Under the pieces are notes generated by a model. It worked only from the letters and a program-made list of their open reading frames with translations, searched no databases and had not been told where the DNA came from. A program made the translations under genes and the position numbers. DNA of 6,180 nucleotides from an uncultured Oceanobacillus sp. (GTDB taxonomy: Bacteria > Bacillota > Bacilli > Bacillales > Amphibacillaceae): positions 1 to 6,180 of the forward strand of contig CALKWU010000091.1 in assembly GCA_938004015.1 (NCBI GenBank), in the 5' to 3' direction. Of the stretch, positions 1 through 5,857 are shown piece by piece; within the stretch, counting starts at the first letter, position 1, and each line of letters begins with the position of its first letter.

Positions 1-1361
1 CCTATCGTCATCATCGCACCGCCATCCCCTGCGAAACACCAAACCGGCTTGCCTCCAGTTGCAACCGAGACGCCTAATCCGGCCGGGATGCTGTATCCCA
101 TCGCACCGTTGACTGGACCGACATATACCCGTTCTTTATCAAATCTGATGTACCGCAGTAGCCAATGGGCGAAATTCCCTGCATCGCTGACAATGACCGC
201 ATCGTCTTCAATCCATTGATTCAGTGCCCGAAAATACACTTCATTCCGTGACCGTTCAGGTTCTACGGTGACATTCGATTCCATCGTCGAAAGATATCGC
301 TTATGCAACGCTTCCGTCCTTTCCATTTTTTCCTTACGTACCGTATCAAGCTCGATTTCATTTACAAATTCCAACAAGGATTGCAAAAATGGCAATTCAT
401 CAGTTTGAACGAGATTCAATTCATTATCGTCGAGGAAGCGAGGAGCCCCAGGTTCAAGATAAGGGGATATTTGATAAATGACGGCATGTTCCGGCAATCG
501 GTCTCCTCCATTAATATTGATATCTTCCAAACTGTTGCCGAAACCGAGAATCAAGTCTGCATTCATCACCGCTTCACTCGTCACTTCCGGGCCGCCAAGT
601 CCCAATGAACCGATAAAATTAGGATGATCATTTGCAAAAGAGGAAAACCTCCTCCAGCCGGTAATGACCGGAGTTCCTAACTTTAAGGCTATTTCATCTA
701 ACAATTGCGCTTTTTTTCCTCGTACCGCTTCCATCGATGAAATGATGACCGGTCGTTCGCTTTCCATCCATTGGTCGATGACTTGCCGCGCTATTACCCT
801 ATAGTCAGCATTTTCCTTTGCAGAAGGGATTTTCGAAAACGAAATTTGCTCCGTCCGTTCCTCCAACACATCCGTCGGCAGCGAAATGACGACCGGCCCC
901 GGTTTTCCTTCCAAAGCAATCCATTCCGCTTGTTTCAACACCTGTGGGAGTTGTTTTGCCGAGGAAACATAAAACACTTCTTTAGCAATTGTTGAAAAAA
1001 ATTCCCCATGATCCACTTCTTGGAATGATCCTGTCTTGTATTTGTCCCGCGGAACTTGACCAATCATCGCAATCATCGGTGTGCCATCATAATAGGCCGT
1101 CTGCACCCCGATGCTCAAATTGCTCGCCCCAGGGCCTCGTGTCGCCATGCAGACAATTGGCTTCCCCGTTATTTTTCCGTAAGCTTCTGCAGCAAAGGAA
1201 GCGCCTGATTCATGTCGAAAAGACAACACTTCCACTTTTTTGCTGTCATATAACGCATCGAAAATATGTAAAAAACTTTCACCCGGTACATTGAAGAAAT
1301 GATTGATTCCCGTTTCTTCCATCCATTTCACAATGACTTGCCCACCTGTAAACTTGCCCAT
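1..1361 (-). CDS. Thiamine-diphosphate-dependent enzyme, acetolactate synthase/decarboxylase superfamily (C-terminus missing)
   Basis: My translation of the minus strand gives 453 residues, open at the left edge; full-length relatives have roughly 540-600. Residues about 4-170 form the N-terminal pyrimidine-binding domain: an NVPGES turn at 24-29 and the activating glutamate in FRHES (Glu51), followed by a TRGPGASNL loop. The central nucleotide-binding-like domain spans about 190-330. The C-terminal domain begins near 370, with GAMGYSIPAGLG, then the Mg/diphosphate motif GDGGAMMT at 445-452. The window ends before the conserved Asn of that motif. Members decarboxylate 2-oxo acids and may ligate the product to a second carbonyl compound. 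The substrate cannot be read from this sequence, and with no small ilvN-like subunit or leucine/valine genes in view I do not call it IlvB. The start is ATG at 1361, with AAGGA 9 nt upstream. It has its own promoter and stands alone. The superfamily assignment is secure; the exact reaction is unknown. Confidence 0.9.
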   Translation of the reverse strand, partial: MGKFTGGQVIVKWMEETGINHFFNVPGESFLHIFDALYDSKKVEVLSFRHESGASFAAEAYGKITGKPIVCMATRGPGASNLSIGVQTAYYDGTPMIAMIGQVPRDKYKTGSFQEVDHGEFFSTIAKEVFYVSSAKQLPQVLKQAEWIALEGKPGPVVISLPTDVLEERTEQISFSKIPSAKENADYRVIARQVIDQWMESERPVIISSMEAVRGKKAQLLDEIALKLGTPVITGWRRFSSFANDHPNFIGSLGLGGPEVTSEAVMNADLILGFGNSLEDININGGDRLPEHAVIYQISPYLEPGAPRFLDDNELNLVQTDELPFLQSLLEFVNEIELDTVRKEKMERTEALHKRYLSTMESNVTVEPERSRNEVYFRALNQWIEDDAVIVSDAGNFAHWLLRYIRFDKERVYVGPVNGAMGYSIPAGLGVSVATGGKPVWCFAGDGGAMMTI

Positions 1362-1430
1362 TTTCCCACATCCTTCACTTTAATTTATGCGGAAAACCAT
1401 ATTTTCACGCCACAACACCACTTACCGTTC

Positions 1431-1459
1431 ATTTTAAGAAAAGCCGGAAGAGATTTCAA
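1431..1459 (-). promoter_or_regulatory. Sigma-A promoter of the thiamine-diphosphate enzyme gene
   Basis: On the minus strand, TTGAAA (1454-1459) and TAAAAT (1431-1436) are separated by exactly 17 bp. This is one mismatch from consensus in each hexamer, if TATAAT is taken for the -10. Transcription should start near 1424, giving a leader of about 60 nt before the ATG at 1361. The promoter lies downstream of the cstA operon terminator, so this gene is probably transcribed independently. Confidence 0.7.
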
Positions 1460-1462
1460 TCT

Positions 1463-1477
1463 TATTTTCGAAAAATT
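1463..1477. promoter_or_regulatory. CodY-box-like palindrome
   Basis: The sequence TATTTTCGAAAAATT matches the CodY consensus AATTTTCWGAAAATT at 12 of 15 positions on either strand. It ends 3 bp upstream of the -35 hexamer of the downstream thiamine-diphosphate enzyme gene. CodY commonly controls branched-chain amino acid and carbon overflow genes in Firmicutes, which would suit an acetolactate-synthase-like enzyme. In AT-rich intergenic DNA three-mismatch matches arise by chance, so this is a candidate only. Confidence 0.35.
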
Positions 1478-1533
1478 AAGTTTTGCATGAACAATCTTTC
1501 AAAACTATCCTTCATTGAACGACATATAGCAGA

Positions 1534-1579
1534 CCAAACAAAACGGCCCACAAATTGCAGGCATCAAAATTTGTGGGCC
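1534..1579 (-). terminator. Rho-independent terminator of the cstA operon
   Basis: A perfect 12-bp inverted repeat, GGCCCACAAATT (1545-1556) and AATTTGTGGGCC (1568-1579), encloses an 11-nt loop. Read on the minus strand, the stem is followed by GTTTTGTTTGG, a T-rich tract. On the plus strand no T-run follows, so it works in the minus direction. It sits 24 bp after the cstA stop codon and separates the operon from the next gene in the same direction. Confidence 0.85.
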
Positions 1580-1586
1580 ATATTGA

Positions 1587-1602
1587 TTGTAAACGCTTAA
1601 AA
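1587..1602. promoter_or_regulatory. cre-like site (CcpA operator candidate)
   Basis: TTGTAAACGCTTAAAA matches the Bacillus cre consensus WTGNNARCGNWWWCAW at 15 of 16 positions. Read on the other strand it also has a single mismatch. It lies between the cstA stop codon and the operon terminator, about 130 bp upstream of the promoter of the next gene, which is an unusual position. CcpA control of a carbon-starvation transporter is biologically sensible, but a 3'-end site is not where repression is normally exerted. It could instead act on the downstream gene or be fortuitous. Confidence 0.45.
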
Positions 1603-1603
1603 T

Positions 1604-3217
1604 TTATGCGGTTGCAGACTTATCCTTATCTCGTGAAGTGTAAGAATTCCAAGCTTCGAAAATCAAGAAAATACATAATACAAACAAGACAAAGCCGGAA
1701 ATCGTAAGCAACCAATTACTGACGACAAAGTTTTGATACATCAGTACGGCCAGCGCGGATAGCGTGAGAATGAACATGAACACCATCGGAACTAACGTAA
1801 ATAGGGATTTGACACCGATTTTGATCAACCATGCACTGACGGCGAGCAGTGCAAGAGCGCCCAACATCTGGTTGGCAGATCCGAATAATGGCCACAAGTC
1901 TGCCCAAGTACCGGACAATGCCAAGGCTGCAGCACCTACGACAATGACGAGAGTCGCCACATGTTGATTTTCAAATAGTTTACTTTTCCCTTCTGCAAAT
2001 TCTTGAACGCCGAATTTACCCAACCGTGTCGCTGAATCAAGAGTCGTCAAAAGAAATGCCGAAGCTGCAAGAGAAACAAAAGTGACACCGGTTGAGAGCG
2101 GCAAACCGAATGCGTTCATAAAATGACCTAGACCTAAGGCAAAGGTCGGGATCGGTCCACCTGAATCAGCCAATCTTTCTGTAAATGCACCCGTTGTCAA
2201 ATACGCAACAGAAATGACCACAATGACAGCTAGGAAACCTTCAATTAACATGCCACCATAAGCAATGAATCTACCGTTCCTCTCACTATCCAATTGTTTC
2301 GCCGTCGTTCCGCTCGCCACGAGGGAATGAAAACCGGAAATTGCTCCACATGCAATGGTAATGAATAGAATCGGGAACAACGGGCCTAACGTGTCATTAT
2401 AAAAACCAGTGAAACCTGCCAATTGAATCGTTGGATTGGCCACTAAAATACCGATGAAACCACCAAGCATCATTCCGTATAATAAATAAGAATTCAAATA
2501 ATCCCTTGGTTGTAAAAGAACCCAGACCGGCAAGATCGACGCGACATAAGAATAGATGAGCAGAATGATGATCCAAGTCGTTGCACTGAGTTGAATAGGA
2601 AATTGGATTCCGACCCAAATGCAAGCGAACATAATGACGACACCGACGATACTAGCCATGACAAAGTTCATACGCATTTGGTTGACGGCGATACCGAACA
2701 GGATTGCTAAGACTGTAAATAAAATCGATGCAGTCGCTGCTTCAGGTGTCGCTTCAAATGTATCGGCAACCAACACACAGAATACACCGACGATGAGAAT
2801 GATCGTCGCGATGGAAAAAGATAAAAATAACGTTTGTCCACGGTTTCCGATATATTCCTTAATGATGGTCCCGATCGATTGTGCACGGTGGCGAATGGAT
2901 GCTTGCAAGGATGCATAGTCGTGAACGCCACCGAAGAATATGCTACCTATGACGATCCATAATACTGCTGGAATCCAACCGAAAACAGCAGCAGTAATCG
3001 GTCCGACAATTGGCCCTCCACCGGCAATCGTCGCAAAGTGATGTCCGAGAAGAACTGGCTTTTTTGCTGCAACATAATCGACGCCATCAGCCAATTCTAT
3101 TGCCGGTGTTTTCCGTTTCGGATCGACCCCCAATTTTTTATCGAGGTATTTTCCATAAGTAAAGTAAGCGATGAGGAAAATAATTCCGGCAATCAACATC
3201 AACATGATTCCATTCAT
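1604..3217 (-). CDS. cstA: CstA-family carbon starvation transporter (short form)
   Basis: This is a 537-residue polytopic membrane protein of the CstA family. In E. coli, CstA and its paralogue BtsT take up pyruvate; the family was earlier linked to peptide uptake. The family signatures are clear: a KPVLLGHHFATIAGGGPIVGP-type loop at 53-73, FFGGVHDYASL at 94-104, GAISGFHSLVASGTTAKQL at 291-309, TTLDSATRLG at 391-400 and LFGSANQML at 444-452. Hydrophobic segments recur along its whole length, the first at about 4-20 and the last at about 502-521. It lacks the long extension of the roughly 700-residue E. coli proteins. The ATG at 3217 is preceded by AAGGAGGAGG at 7 nt, which lies inside the last codons of the upstream gene. 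The two frames overlap by 4 bp (ATGA), indicating translational coupling. It is the last gene of a three-gene operon. Substrate is inferred from the family, not visible here. Confidence 0.93.
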   Translation of the reverse strand: MNGIMLMLIAGIIFLIAYFTYGKYLDKKLGVDPKRKTPAIELADGVDYVAAKKPVLLGHHFATIAGGGPIVGPITAAVFGWIPAVLWIVIGSIFFGGVHDYASLQASIRHRAQSIGTIIKEYIGNRGQTLFLSFSIATIILIVGVFCVLVADTFEATPEAATASILFTVLAILFGIAVNQMRMNFVMASIVGVVIMFACIWVGIQFPIQLSATTWIIILLIYSYVASILPVWVLLQPRDYLNSYLLYGMMLGGFIGILVANPTIQLAGFTGFYNDTLGPLFPILFITIACGAISGFHSLVASGTTAKQLDSERNGRFIAYGGMLIEGFLAVIVVISVAYLTTGAFTERLADSGGPIPTFALGLGHFMNAFGLPLSTGVTFVSLAASAFLLTTLDSATRLGKFGVQEFAEGKSKLFENQHVATLVIVVGAAALALSGTWADLWPLFGSANQMLGALALLAVSAWLIKIGVKSLFTLVPMVFMFILTLSALAVLMYQNFVVSNWLLTISGFVLFVLCIFLIFEAWNSYTSRDKDKSATA

Positions 3218-3744
3218 ACTTTAACCTCCTCCTTCAGCATTTTTTCAATCGATTGGATAAATTTTTTTCCTTTCGTGTGTATATGGATTGTTCGATTCTG
3301 CAAATTCACCAACACGACATACATTTCCACCCAACCATGCAATCCGAACTTTAGAAATTTCAGCTTCCGATAACGCTTCACCTCCTTTAGTGTTTTATCA
3401 TCTACATCTTGATTCGTGATGACAATCCCTAGAACAATCGTCGACATATGTTCATCGTCTTCAGGGATATATGTCGATATATTTTGCTCGATTGTTTGTT
3501 GAAACTCCCGAACAAAGGCAGTCGTAAGCTCCTCACATATCGATGCAAACACGATATGCTGATTTTCCACACCGTACACCTTTATTTTTTTTGAAATCAT
3601 ATAACGTTCATCGCGTCTACGGTAAATCGCAAAAAAAGGCAGGGAAAATTTCCCTAACTTTTCATCCCGGTATACGTCAAAAAAAACGGTATACTTATTC
3701 GCCAATTCATGAGCAAAATTGGTGAGCCTGTTGGATTGTGTCAT
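3214..3744 (-). CDS. Conserved-looking protein of unknown function, coupled to cstA
   Basis: This is a soluble, charged protein of 176 residues with no signal peptide or membrane segment. I do not recognise a function. It resembles from memory a small uncharacterised Firmicutes family (DUF8052-like), but that link needs a profile search. Visible landmarks are FDVYRDEKLGKFSLPFFAIY near 22-41, a basic stretch ending in KKIKVYGVEN around 52-61, EDDEHMSTIVLGIVITNQD around 95-113, and LKFGLHGWVEMYVVLVNL around 130-147 before a basic tail. An in-frame ATG at 3774 lies 10 codons upstream, but the ATG at 3744 is preferred because GGAGGG stands 7 nt before it. It sits 45 bp after the CC-motif gene and overlaps cstA by 4 bp; its last codons carry the cstA ribosome binding site. 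Its stoichiometric production with a transporter suggests an accessory or regulatory role, which is inference only. Confidence 0.8.
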   Translation of the reverse strand: MTQSNRLTNFAHELANKYTVFFDVYRDEKLGKFSLPFFAIYRRRDERYMISKKIKVYGVENQHIVFASICEELTTAFVREFQQTIEQNISTYIPEDDEHMSTIVLGIVITNQDVDDKTLKEVKRYRKLKFLKFGLHGWVEMYVVLVNLQNRTIHIHTKGKKFIQSIEKMLKEEVKV

Positions 3745-3789
3745 GTAAATCCCTCCATCAATTGGGTTCAACAATGGATTCTACTATGA

Positions 3790-4080
3790 TTAAAAATGGG
3801 TAACACCTTCGACTCGGACGGTACGAAACGGCCCGAAACCGGAATGCTTGATGCAGATGAGCTCATTTTTAAAGTCTAGTTTTTTATCTACATATAAGGA
3901 GATGTTTTCAGTTTTAATCTCATTGAACATATTCAGGTTCTCCGGTTTTTTATAACGAATCATCACATCACTGATTGGAACACAGCAGTTGTCGATGCTC
4001 AGACGGGAAATCGTCAGAAGATTTCCTTTTTCATGGATGATGTTCCTCGCCTTTTCCTCAATGGTCACTCGGATGCCCAT
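3790..4080 (-). CDS. CC/Se motif family protein (Cys-Cys form)
   Basis: This small 96-residue protein has an N-terminal segment (VTIEEKARNIIHEKG, 5-19) typical of A-type-carrier-like or HesB-like folds. It then has an adjacent cysteine pair in DNCCVP (Cys32-Cys33) and a C-terminal SGFGPFRTVRVEG segment (80-92). That order fits the family I know as CC/Se motif (seleno)proteins, in which some members carry selenocysteine in the pair. Here both positions are ordinary Cys codons, and a third Cys is at 76. The family has no established function; a redox or metal-binding role is plausible from the vicinal cysteines. The ATG at 4080 has GGGAGGG 7 nt upstream. It is the first gene of the operon with the 176-residue protein and cstA. 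Family recognition is from memory of the motif layout, so it is fairly but not fully certain; the gene itself is secure. Confidence 0.8.
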   Translation of the reverse strand: MGIRVTIEEKARNIIHEKGNLLTISRLSIDNCCVPISDVMIRYKKPENLNMFNEIKTENISLYVDKKLDFKNELICIKHSGFGPFRTVRVEGVTHF

Positions 4081-4222
4081 CAGTTATCCCTCCCAGCAGA
4101 CTGTATTTTTTAATAATCCGTAATATACAGAAAACTTAAAAGGCAATAAATCCCTTTTTGTTAACATATCATTATATTATTCATATTTGTCGAAGTTGAT
4201 GAATTGATATCGATATAATTTT
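4081..4222 (-). promoter_or_regulatory. Long leader of the cstA operon with palindrome and small hairpins
   Basis: The predicted leader is about 140 nt and very AT-rich. Around the start point is a palindrome, ATATCGATAT (4207-4216). Farther down is a 6-bp stem pairing 4138-4143 with 4153-4158, and another 6-bp stem pairing 4101-4106 with 4125-4130 that ends 7 nt before the GGGAGGG ribosome binding site (4088-4094). I recognise no known riboswitch or T-box. The hairpins are weak and may have no function. Confidence 0.3.
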
Positions 4223-4228
4223 TATACA

Positions 4229-4257
4229 ATTTTAAATAGTTGGCATTTGTTTGTCAA
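4229..4257 (-). promoter_or_regulatory. Sigma-A promoter of the CC/Se-unknown-cstA operon
   Basis: On the minus strand a perfect -35 TTGACA (4252-4257) and -10 TAAAAT (4229-4234) are separated by 17 bp. Transcription should begin near 4222, about 140 nt before the first start codon, leaving room for leader-based or operator control. Confidence 0.8.
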
Positions 4258-4313
4258 GCTTTGAACATCATTACGTCGTTTCTAATAGTTTCTCTTAGAA
4301 AATTACAATAATG

Positions 4314-4319
4314 TATAAT
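4314..4319 (+). promoter_or_regulatory. Possible -10 element of the PH-domain gene
   Basis: A perfect TATAAT lies 21 bp before the ATG at 4341, but no convincing -35 is present at 16-18 bp. If used, the start point would fall near 4326 and the ribosome binding site would be at the extreme 5' end of the message. A promoter farther upstream in the shared divergent region is equally possible. Confidence 0.3.
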
Positions 4320-4340
4320 AGAACTGAGGAGGGAAAATAG

Positions 4341-4724
4341 ATGACTCAACAGTCGAATCAAAAAGTATTCACCTTTTATCATGAAGTGCCACTTTCAGAC
4401 GACATACGTGGATTCATTTCTTCAAAGGAAGAAGTGCAATTTTGTGTAAAAACGATTAGGGATATCGCAGTATTCACTGACAAACGAATTTTGATCGCCG
4501 ACAAACAAGGCCTTACCGGAAAAAAGGTCGAATATTTTTCCATACCTTTTAATCAGATTGTCACTTATTCGATTGAAACTGCCGGCAGACTGGATTTAGA
4601 TTCAGAAATCAAACTGTTTTTATCTGGTGGTATGCGTGTTGAATTACAATTTATGAAGGATAAAAACATGGATCAATTACTTTTTAAAGTTTATCAATTG
4701 ATTAATGATTATGTCATCGATTGA
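4341..4724 (+). CDS. Bacterial PH-domain protein (bPH_1 / former DUF1696 type)
   Basis: This 127-residue soluble protein carries a single bacterial pleckstrin-homology-like domain over about residues 22-124. Its hallmarks are the beta-strand pattern around DIAVFTDKRILIADKQGLTGKK (41-62), the SIPFNQIVTYSIET strand pair (67-80), the LDLDSEIKLFLSGG turn (84-97) and a C-terminal amphipathic helix. There is no signal peptide or membrane segment. Family members are widespread in Firmicutes, and their ligand and role are unknown. The ATG at 4341 is preceded by GAGGAGGG with good spacing. It is a single-gene unit, divergent from the cstA operon and convergent with uvsE. The domain call is confident from the strand motif; nothing here indicates a biological role. 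Confidence 0.85.
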   Translation: MTQQSNQKVFTFYHEVPLSDDIRGFISSKEEVQFCVKTIRDIAVFTDKRILIADKQGLTGKKVEYFSIPFNQIVTYSIETAGRLDLDSEIKLFLSGGMRVELQFMKDKNMDQLLFKVYQLINDYVID

Positions 4725-4728
4725 AAAT

Positions 4729-4772
4729 AGGACAGGATCAAGCCTAGTTCGAAGTGCTTCAGAGTCTGTCCT
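4729..4772. terminator. Probable bidirectional terminator between the PH-domain gene and uvsE
   Basis: AGGACAG (4729-4735) pairs with CTGTCCT (4766-4772). An inner 4-bp stem AAGC/GCTT (4740-4743 with 4756-4759) sits within the 30-nt interior. On the plus strand the outer stem is followed by CTATATTTTAG, and on the minus strand by ATTTTC. It begins 5 bp after the PH-gene stop codon and ends 7 bp from the uvsE stop codon, the usual place for a shared terminator of convergent genes. The stem is interrupted and the T-tracts are short, so efficiency is uncertain. Confidence 0.5.
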
Positions 4773-4779
4773 CTATATT

Positions 4780-5733
4780 TTAGAATTCCAAGGTGGCACC
4801 GCCAATCCGCTTCACTCCACGAATGGAGGCCAACTCTTCAACAAGGCGATGCATGGCGAGACTTTTTTGTTTCGCCTCGACCATCATATCTACATCCCGA
4901 TCCAATTCTTTTACCATTTTTATAAATGGAAGGATGAAGTCAAGCGACACATAATCGGCATGAGAACGGTAAGCTTGGTCGGACTTCGGTGATGAAATAT
5001 GTACTTTCGGAACTTGATTGAAATCATCCCACGTGTTGAAAATTCGTGGCAAATATTGCAGAAGCTCATTTTCGGTCGGGTTGGCCATATGATGATGATA
5101 ATCAAGCACCATCGGAACTTTTGCTTTCTTGCAAGTAAGCAATGTTTCTTCCACATTGTACGTTTTATCGTCATTTTCCAACGTCATTTTATGTTTTATT
5201 TGGCTTGGAATCTTTCGTAAATTCACATGGAATCTTTCCAACGTTTTATTTTTGTCTCCATACGCCCCACCAATATGGATGTTCATGATGGCAGCGTCCG
5301 ACACATCCATCGCTTCCAACATGCGGTAGTGATATTCCATATTCAGTACCGCTTGACTGGTCACGTCTTCTCGTGGACTTGTGAAAAGCGTGAATTGACC
5401 GGGATGGAAACTTGGACGTATCCGATTTTTTCGGATTAGAATCCCTAGTTCTTTCCATTCCTTTTGAAAAGGCGCAACAAAATCCCACATCACTTCCGGA
5501 TGGGTCGCCAAAGGGACGAGGGCACTGGAAAACCGATATAATTTAATGTCGTGAGCGATATTGTAGTGAAGGATTCTTTTAGTATGAAGCAGATTATCTG
5601 CCGTGACTGCCTGGAGTTTTTCCAACCGTTCGTTTTTTGGCAAGGTTTGATATCGTTTAAATGTCAATGTTTTCGATGGACTCGCATCCCATAATTCCAT
5701 TGCATGAGCGACATAACCAAACCGAACTTTCAT
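4780..5733 (-). CDS. uvsE: UV damage endonuclease UvsE (UVDE)
   Basis: This 317-residue TIM-barrel, metal-dependent endonuclease nicks DNA immediately 5' of cyclobutane pyrimidine dimers and 6-4 photoproducts, starting a repair route independent of UvrABC. The family metal-site pattern is intact: the N-terminal FGYVAH (5-10), HPGQF (110-114) with the lesion-probing Gln113, NIHIGG (His153), TLENDD (Glu186), LDYHHH (Asp211 and His214), KVHISS (Lys243, matching the carboxylated lysine of the Thermus enzyme, and His245), SHADY (His258) and VEAK (Glu286). Length is normal for the bacterial family, and no key residue appears lost. The ATG at 5733 follows GGAGGAGGGG at 5 nt. It is a lone gene, convergent with the PH-domain gene and divergent from the YjbQ-like gene. 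I see no GAAC-N4-GTTC LexA/DinR box upstream, so SOS control is not indicated. Confidence 0.95.
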   Translation of the reverse strand: MKVRFGYVAHAMELWDASPSKTLTFKRYQTLPKNERLEKLQAVTADNLLHTKRILHYNIAHDIKLYRFSSALVPLATHPEVMWDFVAPFQKEWKELGILIRKNRIRPSFHPGQFTLFTSPREDVTSQAVLNMEYHYRMLEAMDVSDAAIMNIHIGGAYGDKNKTLERFHVNLRKIPSQIKHKMTLENDDKTYNVEETLLTCKKAKVPMVLDYHHHMANPTENELLQYLPRIFNTWDDFNQVPKVHISSPKSDQAYRSHADYVSLDFILPFIKMVKELDRDVDMMVEAKQKSLAMHRLVEELASIRGVKRIGGATLEF

Positions 5734-5857
5734 TGTATCCCCTCCTCCATCCTAATTCTATATCATGGATAGATTTTGCAATAAAATATATATAATACAA
5801 CAGTCCAACTATGATAAAATGTTGAACTAGAAGGTAAAATGGGAATGGAGGTATACA
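5734..5857. promoter_or_regulatory. Divergent promoter region between uvsE and the YjbQ-like gene
   Basis: This 124-bp intergenic region has an AT-only stretch at 5780-5797 that contains TATAAT (5791-5796) on the plus strand and overlapping TATTAT-like hexamers on the minus strand. Neither direction has a convincing -35 at the right distance, so I do not place exact promoters. Both genes presumably start from here. No operator of a known regulator stands out. Confidence 0.4.

Noticed and set aside
303..1490. Several plus-strand open frames of 60-100 codons
   Set aside because: Those up to 1294 lie opposite the thiamine-diphosphate enzyme gene; the last (1299-1490) covers its start and upstream region. 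They have no convincing ribosome binding sites and read as cysteine-, arginine- and phenylalanine-rich antisense noise.
1716..2931. Small open frames on both strands inside cstA
   Set aside because: They are shadows of the cstA reading frame, with no recognisable domain or start signal.
3745..3774. A 10-residue N-terminal extension of the cstA-coupled unknown protein starting at the ATG at 3774
   Set aside because: No ribosome binding site precedes it, while the ATG at 3744 has GGAGGG at ideal spacing inside the extension.
4138..4158. Hairpin in the cstA leader as an attenuator
   Set aside because: The 6-bp stem has only two G-C pairs and is not followed by a clean T-run, so it is too weak to call.
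4705..5488. Open frames overlapping uvsE, on both strands
   Set aside because: The intact UVDE motifs fix the coding frame; the others lack ribosome binding sites and family resemblance.
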